Positions 8,027 through 14,564 of a DNA stretch of 44,296 bases are shown here, piece after piece. The notes under the pieces are model-generated. The model saw nothing but the letters and a program-made list of their open reading frames with translations. It was not told the origin of the DNA and searched no databases. The DNA is from Candidatus Binataceae bacterium (GTDB lineage: Bacteria; Desulfobacterota; Binatia; Binatales; Binataceae). Within the stretch, counting starts at the first letter, position 1. Each line of letters opens with the position of its first letter. The stretch is from positions 1-44,296 of the forward strand of contig DATGLK010000076.1 of NCBI GenBank assembly GCA_035294265.1, given 5' to 3'. Both the position numbers and the translations under genes were made by a program.

Positions 8027-8643
8027 TCAACGTGCGAGCGTTATCCTCACGCCCGCAAAGGAAAAAGGACCCTCGCACCCTCTCCGCCCGCGCCCTACGT
8101 AGAGTATAAGGTCCCTCCCTGCTGGCCAGGGGGCTTTCAACTCGAGTAACTCAGCAACTGCGGCCCCTCGCTTGGCTTCGAGCTGGCGCGGCTTTTCATC
8201 AAGAGGTCAAGCTCGCAGGCCGCCACCACCGTCGGCGACAATTTCGACCTCGCGAAGCGTCGTGATTAGATCGCGCACTAAAGACCGAAACAGCTTAAAA
8301 CCAAGATCAGCGCTTGCATGGCCATTAGCGGACATGCGGCATCGAGAGTCCTGGCCAAGTGGCGTTTGCGAACGCGCGAACGATAAGATGCTTGACGACC
8401 TTTAGCCATCTTTATGATTGTATTTATACGCACGGCCATCGGGATCGAAGCGATGAGGTGTTCTCGGGCAAGAGGCTAAGCGTGATTCCGGCCGCGGAGG
8501 CCATGCCGCAATGGTCGGTGGAGTTGCGGGTGTCCACCGAAGGCCAGGCCTGCACCCAAAATCGGTCATGGCAATCACATGTCCTCCGACCGCGGCCCTT
8601 TGGCGCACTTTAGAGGACGCAGAAATATGAGTGCCGACCATCT
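8027..8643. other. Gene-poor stretch between the ferritin-like gene and the DUF202 gene
   Basis: No convincing intact gene. Both strands carry only short, poorly biased reading frames. The one recognisable piece is a HicB-like relic on the minus strand (8131-8335). An A+T-richer patch around 8400-8430 stands out from the surrounding composition. A six-codon frame (ATG at 8627, Shine-Dalgarno AGAGGA at 8612-8617) ends in TGA overlapping the GTG of the next gene. Confidence 0.5.
8131..8335 (-). pseudogene. HicB/DUF1902-like relic with an in-frame stop
   Basis: On the minus strand a frame starting at ATG 8335 ends at TGA 8209-8207. The same frame then continues as PRQLEAKRGAAVAELLELKA. That stretch closely resembles PRELEAKLGILVPELLELNA in the intact HicB-like protein at 9594-9827. 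The N-terminal half (opening MSANGHASADLG) does not match HicB, so the piece may be a fusion of fragments. The resemblance is direct from the sequence; calling it a decayed paralogue is inference. Confidence 0.45.
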
Positions 8644-9024
8644 GTGACGGGAAAAATCAAAAGCAGCGCGCCAAGTGACTATTTGGCCGCGGAGCGAACC
8701 TTCCTTGCCTGGATCCGAACCGGCCTGGCGCTGATGGGATTCGGTTTCGTGGTCGCCCGCTTCGGCCTGTTCTTGCGTGAGATCGCGATGACCACTCATG
8801 CCCGACCGCTTGAACCCACTGGCGTTTCCCTGTGGATTGGCACCGCGCTCCTTTTGGTCGGGGTGTTGACGAATGTAGCAGCGGCGATCCATCACGTCGG
8901 CCTGATCGGCCGGCTTAACCGTGGCGAGGAGGTTGGTCGGCCGTCTGCCGCCGGAATCGCTATCGCGCTGATCCTCGCGGTCTTTGGCTTGGCGCTGGCC
9001 GCCTATCTGGTGCTGATGAGATAA
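8644..9024 (+). CDS. DUF202 (YidH family) inner-membrane protein
   Basis: The 126-aa protein has the DUF202 signature YLAAERTFLAWIRTGLALMG (residues 13-32), followed by FGFVVARFGLFLRE. Three hydrophobic segments are visible (about 24-42, 63-83, 104-124), as expected for YidH-like proteins of unknown function. The start is a GTG at 8644. It overlaps the stop of a preceding six-codon ORF (MSADHL, ATG at 8627) that has the better ribosome-binding site. Either initiation is coupled to this leader, or a small indel has separated the true N-terminus. No functional partner is evident next to it. Confidence 0.85.
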   Translation: MTGKIKSSAPSDYLAAERTFLAWIRTGLALMGFGFVVARFGLFLREIAMTTHARPLEPTGVSLWIGTALLLVGVLTNVAAAIHHVGLIGRLNRGEEVGRPSAAGIAIALILAVFGLALAAYLVLMR

Positions 9025-9135
9025 GCGGCCTGCGACGGTGGCGCGCGCCTGCCATGCTGCGGGAAGCCGTCGGAGGAAAACGCCGCTTCTGTTTGAGCAG
9101 CTGGTTCGGAACGGTGATAAAGGCCCCAGCAGCGT

Positions 9136-9186
9136 TGGCACCCCGTGCGGGATTTGAACGCGCGACCCCAGGATTAGGAATCCTGT
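9136..9186 (-). repeat. Partial tRNA-Arg copy (distal attachment-site remnant)
   Basis: This segment repeats the 3' part of the tRNA at 10525-10575: the CCA-encoding end, acceptor strand, T arm, variable loop and half of the anticodon arm. The first 18 positions carry three mismatches, and the remaining 33 (9154-9186) are identical. It breaks off inside the anticodon arm, after which the sequence is unrelated to a tRNA, so it cannot fold as a full tRNA. Confidence 0.8.
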
Positions 9187-9238
9187 CGAAAATGCTAGGG
9201 TTTTTCGGAATGCCTAAAACGCGGGCAAAACGCGATAA

Positions 9239-9436
9239 AAGCACTGCGAAGCCCTGGCCGTCCTGGTCCGCCTTCGCGCCTACACCCTGCCCGACGGCCG
9301 CATGGCCGCGGCTCGCGCGCTTGTCGAGGGGTTGCACCCGCTGCTAACGGCCCCGGAGCTGGACCCCACACAAGCCCTGACCGACCTGCAAGCCGGCGAA
9401 TCCTTCAGAACGCTTTTGGGATTCCGGCCTGCTTGA
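9239..9436 (+). pseudogene. ORF fragment of unknown origin inside the relic
   Basis: An open frame of about 65 codons runs from the stop at 9236 to the TGA at 9434-9436. It encodes a protein-like sequence (EALAVLVRLRAYTLPDGR, then LVEGLHPLLTAPELDPTQAL, ending TLLGFRPA). The only ATG in frame is at 9302, and no ribosome-binding site precedes it. It overlaps the 3' end of the hicA relic on the other strand. I do not recognise the family. Confidence 0.3.
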
Positions 9437-9594
9437 GAACCGCGTCGGCTGTATGGCGCGACAGAATGTTGCCGTCAACTGGGAAATAGCGGCGGGTTAT
9501 AGGGCTGAACCAGACTTCGTGATCGCCCTTGCCGTGACGGTCGAATCGGCAGGCATGCTCGCGCAAGATGCGCTTGAGCTGTGTAACCGGCCAT
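9405..9594 (-). pseudogene. hicA: HicA-like toxin, frame-broken near the start
   Basis: HicA toxins are small mRNA interferases with a double-stranded-RNA-binding fold. The body reads LKRILREHACRF, then HGKGDHEVWFSPITRRYFPV with the expected catalytic His, then ILSRHTADAVLKQAGIPKAF before TGA. This is a clear match to the YcfA/HicA family. The ATG at 9594-9592 overlaps the hicB stop as TGATG, the usual coupled arrangement, and begins MAGY. The body, however, lies one frame away from that ATG (190 bases from ATG to stop). The toxin is therefore probably inactive unless translated from a TTG further in, or unless the break is a sequencing error. Confidence 0.7.
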
Positions 9595-9827
9595 CAGGCC
9601 GCGGCGAGCGCGATCCGTGCTTCATGCTCGAAGCGCGCCACCACTGATCGAGTCTCCCTGGCCGACGAAGGCGCGTTCAATTCGAGCAATTCGGGAACCA
9701 AAATCCCAAGCTTGGCTTCTAGCTCGCGTGGCGTGGCCGCTTCTGCCACCAATCCCGGCACCTGCTCGCTTTCCGCTACCCATACGCCCGCTTCGCCATC
9801 CCAGAAGGCCTGGATCACAATGTCCAT
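9594..9827 (-). CDS. hicB: HicB-like (DUF1902) antitoxin
   Basis: The 77-aa protein begins MDIVIQAFWDGEAGVWVAES and continues VPGLVAEAATPRELEAKLGI and LVPELLELNAPSS. This is the partial RNase-H-like HicB fold of the DUF1902 group, which binds and neutralises HicA. The ATG at 9827 was chosen over one 12 codons upstream because it opens the domain. It is upstream of and overlaps the hicA relic. In hicBA modules the antitoxin can autorepress its promoter, but it has no obvious separate DNA-binding domain here. It is the only intact gene in the tRNA-Arg relic. Confidence 0.75.
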   Translation of the reverse strand: MDIVIQAFWDGEAGVWVAESEQVPGLVAEAATPRELEAKLGILVPELLELNAPSSARETRSVVARFEHEARIALAAA

Positions 9828-9894
9828 GGTGGGTTCGCCCCCGTCTGTATACCTACCCAGCATATCGCCCCGTTACGAGCGCCGACAAGCTCCC

Positions 9895-10140
9895 ATGCTG
9901 ACCGACTTCGAGGCCGCTATCTATGCGAGCTGCTACCTGCTGGCGACGACTGGCTGGCTCACCCCGTAGCCGATGCGCGCGCCCATCTGGATAAGCTGGC
10001 GGCCGGCGATCGCGCTGAAGACTACCCGGTATTGGAAGGCCAGTCGGATGGTTGCGCTGCTTGAAAGCATTGACGCGCGGCTGGCAAAGACAGAATCAAC
10101 CGTGGCGCTTTCCAAGGGCCCGCCTGGCTTGGGCATCTAG
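9895..10140 (+). pseudogene. Frame-broken small gene of unknown family
   Basis: Three successive frames read as one protein: MLTDFEAAIYASCYLLA, then (new frame) DDWLAHPVADARAHLDKLAA and GDRAEDYPVLEGQSDG, then (new frame) MVALLESIDARLAKTEST and SKGPPGLGI before TAG. At least two frameshifts are needed. The pieces have normal protein composition and join without overlap. I do not recognise the family; a small phage- or island-type protein is likely from the context. Confidence 0.5.
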
Positions 10141-10368
10141 ACCCGCAAACCCGCCGGGCTATCCAAGGGCACCATCGCGTCAGGACCGCACTTCGGACAG
10201 GCGTTGTGACGCGCTGCTAAGCGCCATCGAGTAAATCAGGCCCGGGACGATGAAGAGCAGCCACAAGCCAAGTTTCACGACGAAGCTACTAGCGTCAGCG
10301 CTTGGGGCGGCCGACGAAGCCACGAACAGTGCATACCCGGTCTTTGGCCGACGGCATCGGATAGCCAT
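10137..10368 (-). pseudogene. Frame-broken zinc-ribbon membrane protein
   Basis: The minus strand encodes a hydrophobic segment SFVVKLGLWLLFIVPGLIYS. After a frame change it reads NACPKCGPDAMVPLDSPAGL and then a TAG stop. A membrane helix followed by a CxxC ribbon ending in MVPxxSPxG occurs in small uncharacterised bacterial proteins often found on mobile DNA. The N-terminal part lacks the expected first CxxC pair. The frameshift within about 20 codons of the C-terminus makes it a probable pseudogene. Its 3' end meets that of the plus-strand relic. Confidence 0.5.
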
Positions 10369-10456
10369 AGCGCGCTTTTCTTAGCGACCGCACCCCCGGC
10401 GCGACAGGTTCCCGGCAACCAAACTGAGGCGCTAGCCGGCCCCGGCCGGGCTTCAA

Positions 10457-10476
10457 ACGCCTACAATACGCCTACA
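10457..10476 (+). repeat. Tandem ACGCCTACA repeat beside the tRNA, possible recombinase arm site
   Basis: ACGCCTACA occurs at 10457-10465 and 10468-10476, start to start 11 bases, about one helical turn. It lies about 50 bases from the tRNA 3' end, inside the relic. Integrases of tRNA-targeting elements bind short arm repeats in such positions. No integrase gene remains, so the function is a guess. Confidence 0.3.
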
Positions 10477-10524
10477 CCGAGCGACAGCCGTCTGACCTGA
10501 AACCCGAAAACCCCTTGAATTTAT

Positions 10525-10601
10525 TGGCGCCCCGTGCGCGACTTGAACGCGCGACCCCAGGATTAGGAATCCTGTGCTCTATCCTGCTGAGCTAACGGGG
10601 C
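10525..10601 (-). tRNA. tRNA-Arg (anticodon CCT)
   Basis: A full cloverleaf on the minus strand. The 7-bp acceptor stem GCCCCGT/ACGGGGC is followed by discriminator G and encoded CCA. The D arm GCTC/GAGC, anticodon stem CAGGA/TCCTG and T arm GCGCG/CGCGC all pair. The anticodon loop TTCCTAA places CCT at 34-36, reading AGG. It is the target of the integration relic to its left, which leaves the gene intact. Confidence 0.96.
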
Positions 10602-11040
10602 GCTGTAGAACGGCACGAACCCAGTGGCCATTGGGGAGCAAAGCTGAGCGAGCCGTCACCAGCAAAGCCTAGTCCGCACCCGCCGCCTTGCCAAGCGCGG
10701 CCATAATTAGCGCTTTGACCGTCAGGCGTACGATTTGGGAAATTGCGGTACCGCGGAAAGCGATTGCATTCCTGGCCAGCTCCGCATCTGATGGATGTGC
10801 CCTCTGACGCCGCGAGGATATGGCTGGCAGGTGGCAGGGTCGCGTTCAGCGCGTCACGTCAATCAGGAAAATGGGGAGCCGCTTGGCCCTCCAACCGCAG
10901 TCCCAATTTCCGTTGACAAAGAACCGCCAAGGCGCTGTCGCGCCCTGGCGGCGGTGGAGACCTAGGAATAAAAACCCGTGCAGAAAGTAAGCTGCGCGGT
11001 GCGCTACAGGCGGGTGGCCTAACGCGCGCGGGGCGGGCAA
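10602..11040. other. Gene-free stretch with one strong hairpin
   Basis: I see no convincing gene. A 64-codon minus-strand frame (10846-11040) has no ribosome-binding site and unlikely composition. The clearest structure is a hairpin at 10924-10951: CCGCCA and GGCGC pair with GCGCC and TGGCGG around a TGTC loop, with one A-C mismatch. It lies about 90 bases beyond the stop of the minus-strand gene at 11041. On that strand it is followed by TTCTTTGTC, so it may serve as a weak terminator. Confidence 0.45.
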
Positions 11041-11526
11041 TCAGGCCTGATGAGCGGTGCGGTCGCGCCGGCGTACAGTAGGCGCACTAATCCGCCGCGG
11101 CCGAACCACCGGCGAACGGCGAGCCAACGGACGCCGGATCACTCCGGCCAGCTGCTGGGCGCGCCAATGAAGCAGCTCCCGCCGCAGCATCTCCGGCTCG
11201 ATACCGAGCGTCTCGCACACCGTATTGAAAGAGAACGGCCCCTCGCCGCCGGTGCCGCAAAGCCATTCTTCCGCTTCTTGAAACAAGCGCTTGCGCCGGC
11301 CATTTTGGGCCCCGGCATTGTTCTGAAAACAACGCAAGGCATCTTCCAGAATCGCCATCATCAACCGCTTAACCGGTGCGAACTCGCTATCTTCCTGTCG
11401 CCGGCCATCATAAAACTGAGCCGGAGTCATAATCTCAGGGACAAATAGCGATCCTACGACGCCATTATCTTGAACCATCGGAATAAGATCTCCAATTGGT
11501 TCAGTAGCAAGCAATCTCCGTTCCAT
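11041..11526 (-). CDS. Uncharacterised protein with a helix-turn-helix-like C-terminal half
   Basis: The 161-aa soluble protein has a core VKRLMMAILEDALRCFQNNA and an acidic/aromatic segment (LFQEAEEWLCG). PFSFNTVCETLGIEPEMLRR follows, resembling a helix-turn-helix in which the second helix starts at the Leu-Gly-Ile turn. An Arg-rich tail closes the protein (about 30 residues, ending RRRDRTAHQA). I recall similar EDA(I/L)RC...EAEEW...FSFxxVCExLGL proteins in uncultured deltaproteobacteria-like genomes, all without function. The upstream region is A+T-rich (11530-11565), suitable for a promoter. DNA binding is inferred only from shape and charge. Confidence 0.7.
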   Translation of the reverse strand: MERRLLATEPIGDLIPMVQDNGVVGSLFVPEIMTPAQFYDGRRQEDSEFAPVKRLMMAILEDALRCFQNNAGAQNGRRKRLFQEAEEWLCGTGGEGPFSFNTVCETLGIEPEMLRRELLHWRAQQLAGVIRRPLARRSPVVRPRRISAPTVRRRDRTAHQA

Positions 11527-12100
11527 TCGTAAACAACAAATAACCGCTTTATTTTAAAAATTTAACCGAGCCTCGGCTTGCAACCTGCAAAAGCGCCGAG
11601 CGGCTGGAGCTTAATCCCAGCATCTGCGCGCCTTATCCCTTCGGCCGGTGACAGACGGGTCGCCTAAAAAACCGCCCTGAAGCGGAGTACCTGCTTGACC
11701 CAACTCACGGCTTTCGTTCACGCATCACTCCTTCGCAGATTGCAAAGCAATAGCGTGAATTCATCTTTTGCGAAAACACGCCTTGTCAGCAAACCTCCGC
11801 AGCGGCGCGGTTGGGCCGGGTTGGCTACGACTTGTGAGTGGGGTTTTGTGGGAAGAAGCCAGGGTTTAGATGGGAGGCTTCGGATGCCGAGGCTGCGAAG
11901 GGGGGGGACGCATCCTCAGTCGACTCGTCAGCCTCCCATCTAAATCCTGGCCCATACCGCATGGACGCAAGGATATCTGATCCAAGGGCCAAAATCGTAC
12001 CATCGAGCCGACCAGACTGTCAATCAGCTTGCGACGGTAAATTCTTCCTGCTCAGTAGTAGGGACAGCTAGAGATTACCTCTTTTATGCTGTCTTCGGTG
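11527..12100. other. Gene-free interval with structured DNA
   Basis: No protein gene is supported. 11530-11565 is A+T-rich and probably holds the promoter of the minus-strand gene at 11041. A large inverted repeat lies at 11859-11950. A smaller hairpin (GACAGC ... GCTGTC, 12063-12093, with inner AGAG/CTCT) lies just beyond the stop of the Lon-N gene and could be its weak terminator. The remainder shows no pattern I can name. Confidence 0.45.
11859..11950. repeat. Long inverted repeat, 21-bp arms
   Basis: The left arm 11859-11879 is the reverse complement of the right arm 11930-11950 with a single difference, which is a G-U pair in RNA. The 50-base loop contains a second pairing, GGATGC (11882-11887) with GCATCC (11910-11915), enclosing a run of eight G. 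The element could encode a structured small RNA, be the remains of a miniature transposable element, or bind protein. No ORF explains it. Confidence 0.6.
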
Positions 12101-12739
12101 CTATTGCAATAGGGTGGATTGACCGCCGCCGGAGCCGGCTGCGCGCTGGGCGAGACGAAACTTCAGAATTTCGACTAGGGCTGCCGCGCGCCGCTCCCGA
12201 GCCTCGAGTAGACTTTGCTTTTCCACCGCGTCGAGATCGAGATGAAAGCACAGAAAATTGAGCAAGCCGGTTCCTGCAAGACCGCGCTGTTCGACCAGTA
12301 CCCTCCAGGCTTCAGAAGCCGCCGAACCACCGTATTCCAGCACGGTGGCTTGCAGGGCCGCCATCAAGGAAGGTTCTGGGTCCGAGCTGGCCATGGCCGG
12401 CCAGCCCACCCGAGCCTGACGGTAGGGCAAGTCGCCAAATTCTTCGATGATCTCGAATTCGCTGAAGCCGCGCAGAACGAAGTTATAGCGACCGTCGGGT
12501 AGCTTAACCAGCCGCTCGATACGGCCAGCGCACCCCACCCGGTAGAGGTCGGGCTTGCCGTAGTAGCGAGGCTCCCAATCGCCCTTGAGCAGGACCATAC
12601 CCAAGATTCCGTCACGCTGGCCAACCTCGGCTATCATCTGACGATAGCGGGGCTCGAAGACGTGTAGGGGAAGCTCGACCGTGGGAAACAAGACCACGTT
12701 GGGTAGCGGAAAGAGTGCGATACGCTCCGGATAAGCCAT
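12101..12739 (-). CDS. Stand-alone Lon N-terminal (substrate-binding) domain protein
   Basis: The 212-aa protein starts MAYPERIALFPLPNVVLFPT and continues LPLHVFEPRYRQMIAEV, the canonical start of the Lon N-terminal (LON/PUA-like) domain. It then follows the domain through YRVGCAGRIERLVKLPDGRY and FNFVLRG-type strands. No AAA+ ATPase or Ser-Lys protease domain follows, so it is not Lon itself but one of the short peptidase-substrate-binding proteins of unknown role. The ATG at 12739 was chosen because GAGG lies about 8 bases upstream; upstream ATGs at 12766 and 12790 add no conserved sequence. The C-terminal helical part (LLEARERRAAALVEIL) is typical. Confidence 0.9.
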   Translation of the reverse strand: MAYPERIALFPLPNVVLFPTVELPLHVFEPRYRQMIAEVGQRDGILGMVLLKGDWEPRYYGKPDLYRVGCAGRIERLVKLPDGRYNFVLRGFSEFEIIEEFGDLPYRQARVGWPAMASSDPEPSLMAALQATVLEYGGSAASEAWRVLVEQRGLAGTGLLNFLCFHLDLDAVEKQSLLEARERRAAALVEILKFRLAQRAAGSGGGQSTLLQ

Positions 12740-12810
12740 TATGGGCCTCAAGACGCCCTCGCTCATTGAAATCTGCCGGCAACCCCGCATGCCCGGGGCC
12801 CGGCGCTAGC

Positions 12811-13620
12811 CTACAGGCGTCGATTCTTGAGCGCCGGCAATTCGCGCCGCACTCGCTCCATCTCGGTCCGATCCAAGGGCGCCATCACGACCTCTTCGTG
12901 TTCGGTACTGGCGCGGACCAACACCCGGCCCCAGGGATCGACAATCATCGAATTGCCGTACTCGTTGTATCCGTAGGGATTCATTCCGTATTGACCCGGC
13001 GCGATCAGAAAGGCCTGATTTTCGATCGCGCGGGCACGCACCAGGACTTCCCAATGCGCTTGACCGGTGGGATAGGTAAAGGCGCTGGGCAAGGTGATTA
13101 TCTCGGCACCGAGCGTGGCCAATTGCCGAAAAAGTTCGGGAAAACGCAAATCGTAACAAATGCTCAAGCCCAGCCGTCCCAGTTCGGTAGCCGCGCACAC
13201 CACCTCGCTACCGGGCCGCTTGACCTCCGATTCACGCGTCACCACGGCTCCGGTCAGCTCAACGTCAAAGAGATGGATTTTACGGTAGCGCGCCACGCTC
13301 ACTCCCTCGGGGTCGATCAGGACCGAGGTATTGTAGGCATGGCTGTCATCGCCAGCGATGCGCTCGGTGATCGAGCCAGCTAGCAGCCAGATTCGATGCT
13401 GGCGCGCGAGTTGCGCCATTAATTGCAAAGTAGGCCCCGACAGGTCTTCGGCCGCCTGCGCCTGAGCGGCCCGGGTCCCTCGCCAATTGAAGGTCTCGGG
13501 CAAGACCACCAGGTTGGCGCCTTTGAGCGCGGCCGCCCCGATCAGGCGTGCGGCCGTTTCCAGGTTGCGCTCCTTGTCGCTATCCGAACGCATCTGCACC
13601 GCCGCGGCTATCACTTCCAT
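12811..13620 (-). CDS. Carbon-nitrogen hydrolase (Nit1-like, nitrilase superfamily)
   Basis: The 269-aa enzyme has the nitrilase catalytic triad: Glu42 in VVLPETFN, Lys114 in YRKIHLFD, and Cys155 in SICYDLRFPELF. The sequence around the triad (SDKERNLETAARLIGAAAL, GPTLQLMAQLARQH, AYNTSVLIDPEG) fits the branch that includes deaminated-glutathione amidase and omega-amidase, which hydrolyse amides of 2-oxo acids. The substrate is not certain. The ATG at 13620 opens the domain. It lies between the Lon-N protein and a rhodanese on the same strand, so the three may form a loose operon. Confidence 0.9.
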   Translation of the reverse strand: MEVIAAAVQMRSDSDKERNLETAARLIGAAALKGANLVVLPETFNWRGTRAAQAQAAEDLSGPTLQLMAQLARQHRIWLLAGSITERIAGDDSHAYNTSVLIDPEGVSVARYRKIHLFDVELTGAVVTRESEVKRPGSEVVCAATELGRLGLSICYDLRFPELFRQLATLGAEIITLPSAFTYPTGQAHWEVLVRARAIENQAFLIAPGQYGMNPYGYNEYGNSMIVDPWGRVLVRASTEHEEVVMAPLDRTEMERVRRELPALKNRRL

Positions 13621-13677
13621 GGCTGCTACCCTACGCCAGCGCCAGCGCAACTGCTAACCTGGCGGGCCACCCGCCGC

Positions 13678-14004
13678 TCAATAGCGCGGCACGGTTGGAT
13701 CGACCTCGCACGACCATGCCTCGATGCCGCCGGCCAAATTGAGGACTCGGGCAAAGCCACTTTGGTGAAGATAGCCGGCAACCTGGGCGCTGCGCATACC
13801 ATGATGACACAGCACCACGGTTTCGCGTTCCTTGTCCAATTCGGCCAACCGAGCGGGAATTTCGTCCATTGGAACGTGGATCGCATCGGGAAAGGGCGCA
13901 CAGGCCACTTCGAAGGCCTCACGTACATCCAAAATCACCGGCCGATCGGCTCTCTTCATGCGCTCGGCCAGTTGTGTCGCGGTAATAACTCCCAATTCCG
14001 CCAT
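13678..14004 (-). CDS. Single-domain rhodanese
   Basis: The 108-aa protein is one rhodanese domain: RPVILDVREAFEVACAPFPD, AIHVPMDEIP, then the active loop CHHGMRSAQV with Cys66, and VLNLAGGIEAW at the end. The active-site loop has six residues after Cys, as in sulfurtransferases. Such proteins carry persulfide sulfur; the acceptor cannot be told from the sequence. It is read towards the nitrilase and Lon-N genes and diverges from tadA. Confidence 0.93.
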   Translation of the reverse strand: MAELGVITATQLAERMKRADRPVILDVREAFEVACAPFPDAIHVPMDEIPARLAELDKERETVVLCHHGMRSAQVAGYLHQSGFARVLNLAGGIEAWSCEVDPTVPRY

Positions 14005-14098
14005 CGCGTCGTCCTGCTCCTAGCTGAGCATACCAAGTCCGAGCTACTTAGGGCAGCGGCTTGCCGCCAACCGGCGCCCGATCAATCATTGCACTCCG

Positions 14099-14560
14099 AT
14101 GCCGTACGACGAGCACGACGTAGCCCTAATGCACTTGGCGCTGGATGAGGCCGAACGTGGCGCCCGAGGCGGCGAAGTCCCGGTCGGCGCGATAATCGAG
14201 TACGACGGCAAGGTCATCGCACGCGCCCATAATCAGCCCATCGGTCTTAACGATCCTACTGCCCATGCCGAAATCCTCGCGATTCGCGCGGCCGCTCAGA
14301 GCTTGGGTAGCTACCGGCTGGGCGGCGCCGCTTTGTATGTCACGTTGGAGCCCTGTCCGATGTGCATGGGTGCGATTATTCAAGCGCGGCTGGCGCGAGT
14401 TAAGTTTGGTGTACGTGACCCCAAGGCCGGAGCAGCCGGATCGGTTTACGATTTTGGCCGGGATGGTTGGTTAAACCATTGGGTTGAAATCTATCCCGAG
14501 CTTATGGCATCAGAATGTGCACAGATCCTGGCGCGCTTTTTTGCCGCCCGACGCTGTTAG
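14099..14560 (+). CDS. tadA: tRNA-specific adenosine deaminase
   Basis: Converts A34 to inosine in tRNA-Arg(ACG), which allows reading of CGU, CGC and CGA. The zinc site is complete: His56 and catalytic Glu58 in TAHAEI, Cys86 and Cys89 in LEPCPMCMGA. The protein of 153 aa is of normal length and ends ILARFFAARR. The expected substrate, tRNA-Arg(ACG), is itself encoded in this window at 38959-39035, consistent with this function. The ATG at 14099 lies about 95 bases from the divergent rhodanese start. Confidence 0.96.
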   Translation: MPYDEHDVALMHLALDEAERGARGGEVPVGAIIEYDGKVIARAHNQPIGLNDPTAHAEILAIRAAAQSLGSYRLGGAALYVTLEPCPMCMGAIIQARLARVKFGVRDPKAGAAGSVYDFGRDGWLNHWVEIYPELMASECAQILARFFAARRC

Positions 14561-14564
14561 GGTT

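Larger units (their letters stand above)
9136..10601. mobile_element. Decayed integration relic in tRNA-Arg(CCT)
   Basis: The intact tRNA-Arg(CCT) lies at the right end with its 3' end facing left. A partial copy of the tRNA 3' portion lies 1389 bases to the left in the same orientation. The common core is a 33-base exact repeat (9154-9186 and 10543-10575) within a 51-base imperfect copy. This is the geometry left when a tyrosine-recombinase element inserts into a tRNA gene. No integrase is recognisable. The interval holds an intact hicB, a broken hicA, two other frame-broken genes and an orphan ORF fragment. I read it as a shrunken, inactive island. Confidence 0.72.

Noticed and set aside
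8402-8641. 79-codon minus-strand ORF before the DUF202 gene
   Set aside because: Low protein-likeness and no recognisable motif or start signal.
9136-9210. Second tRNA-Arg gene
   Set aside because: Only the 3' two-thirds matches. The sequence after 9186 cannot complete the anticodon and acceptor stems, so it is an attachment-site copy.
10846-11040. 64-codon minus-strand ORF right of the tRNA
   Set aside because: No ribosome-binding site, His/Arg/Trp-rich composition, and it contains the strong hairpin at 10924-10951.
11695-12071. Plus-strand ORFs over the long inverted repeat
   Set aside because: They depend on reading through the palindrome and have no family features; the pairing explains the region better.
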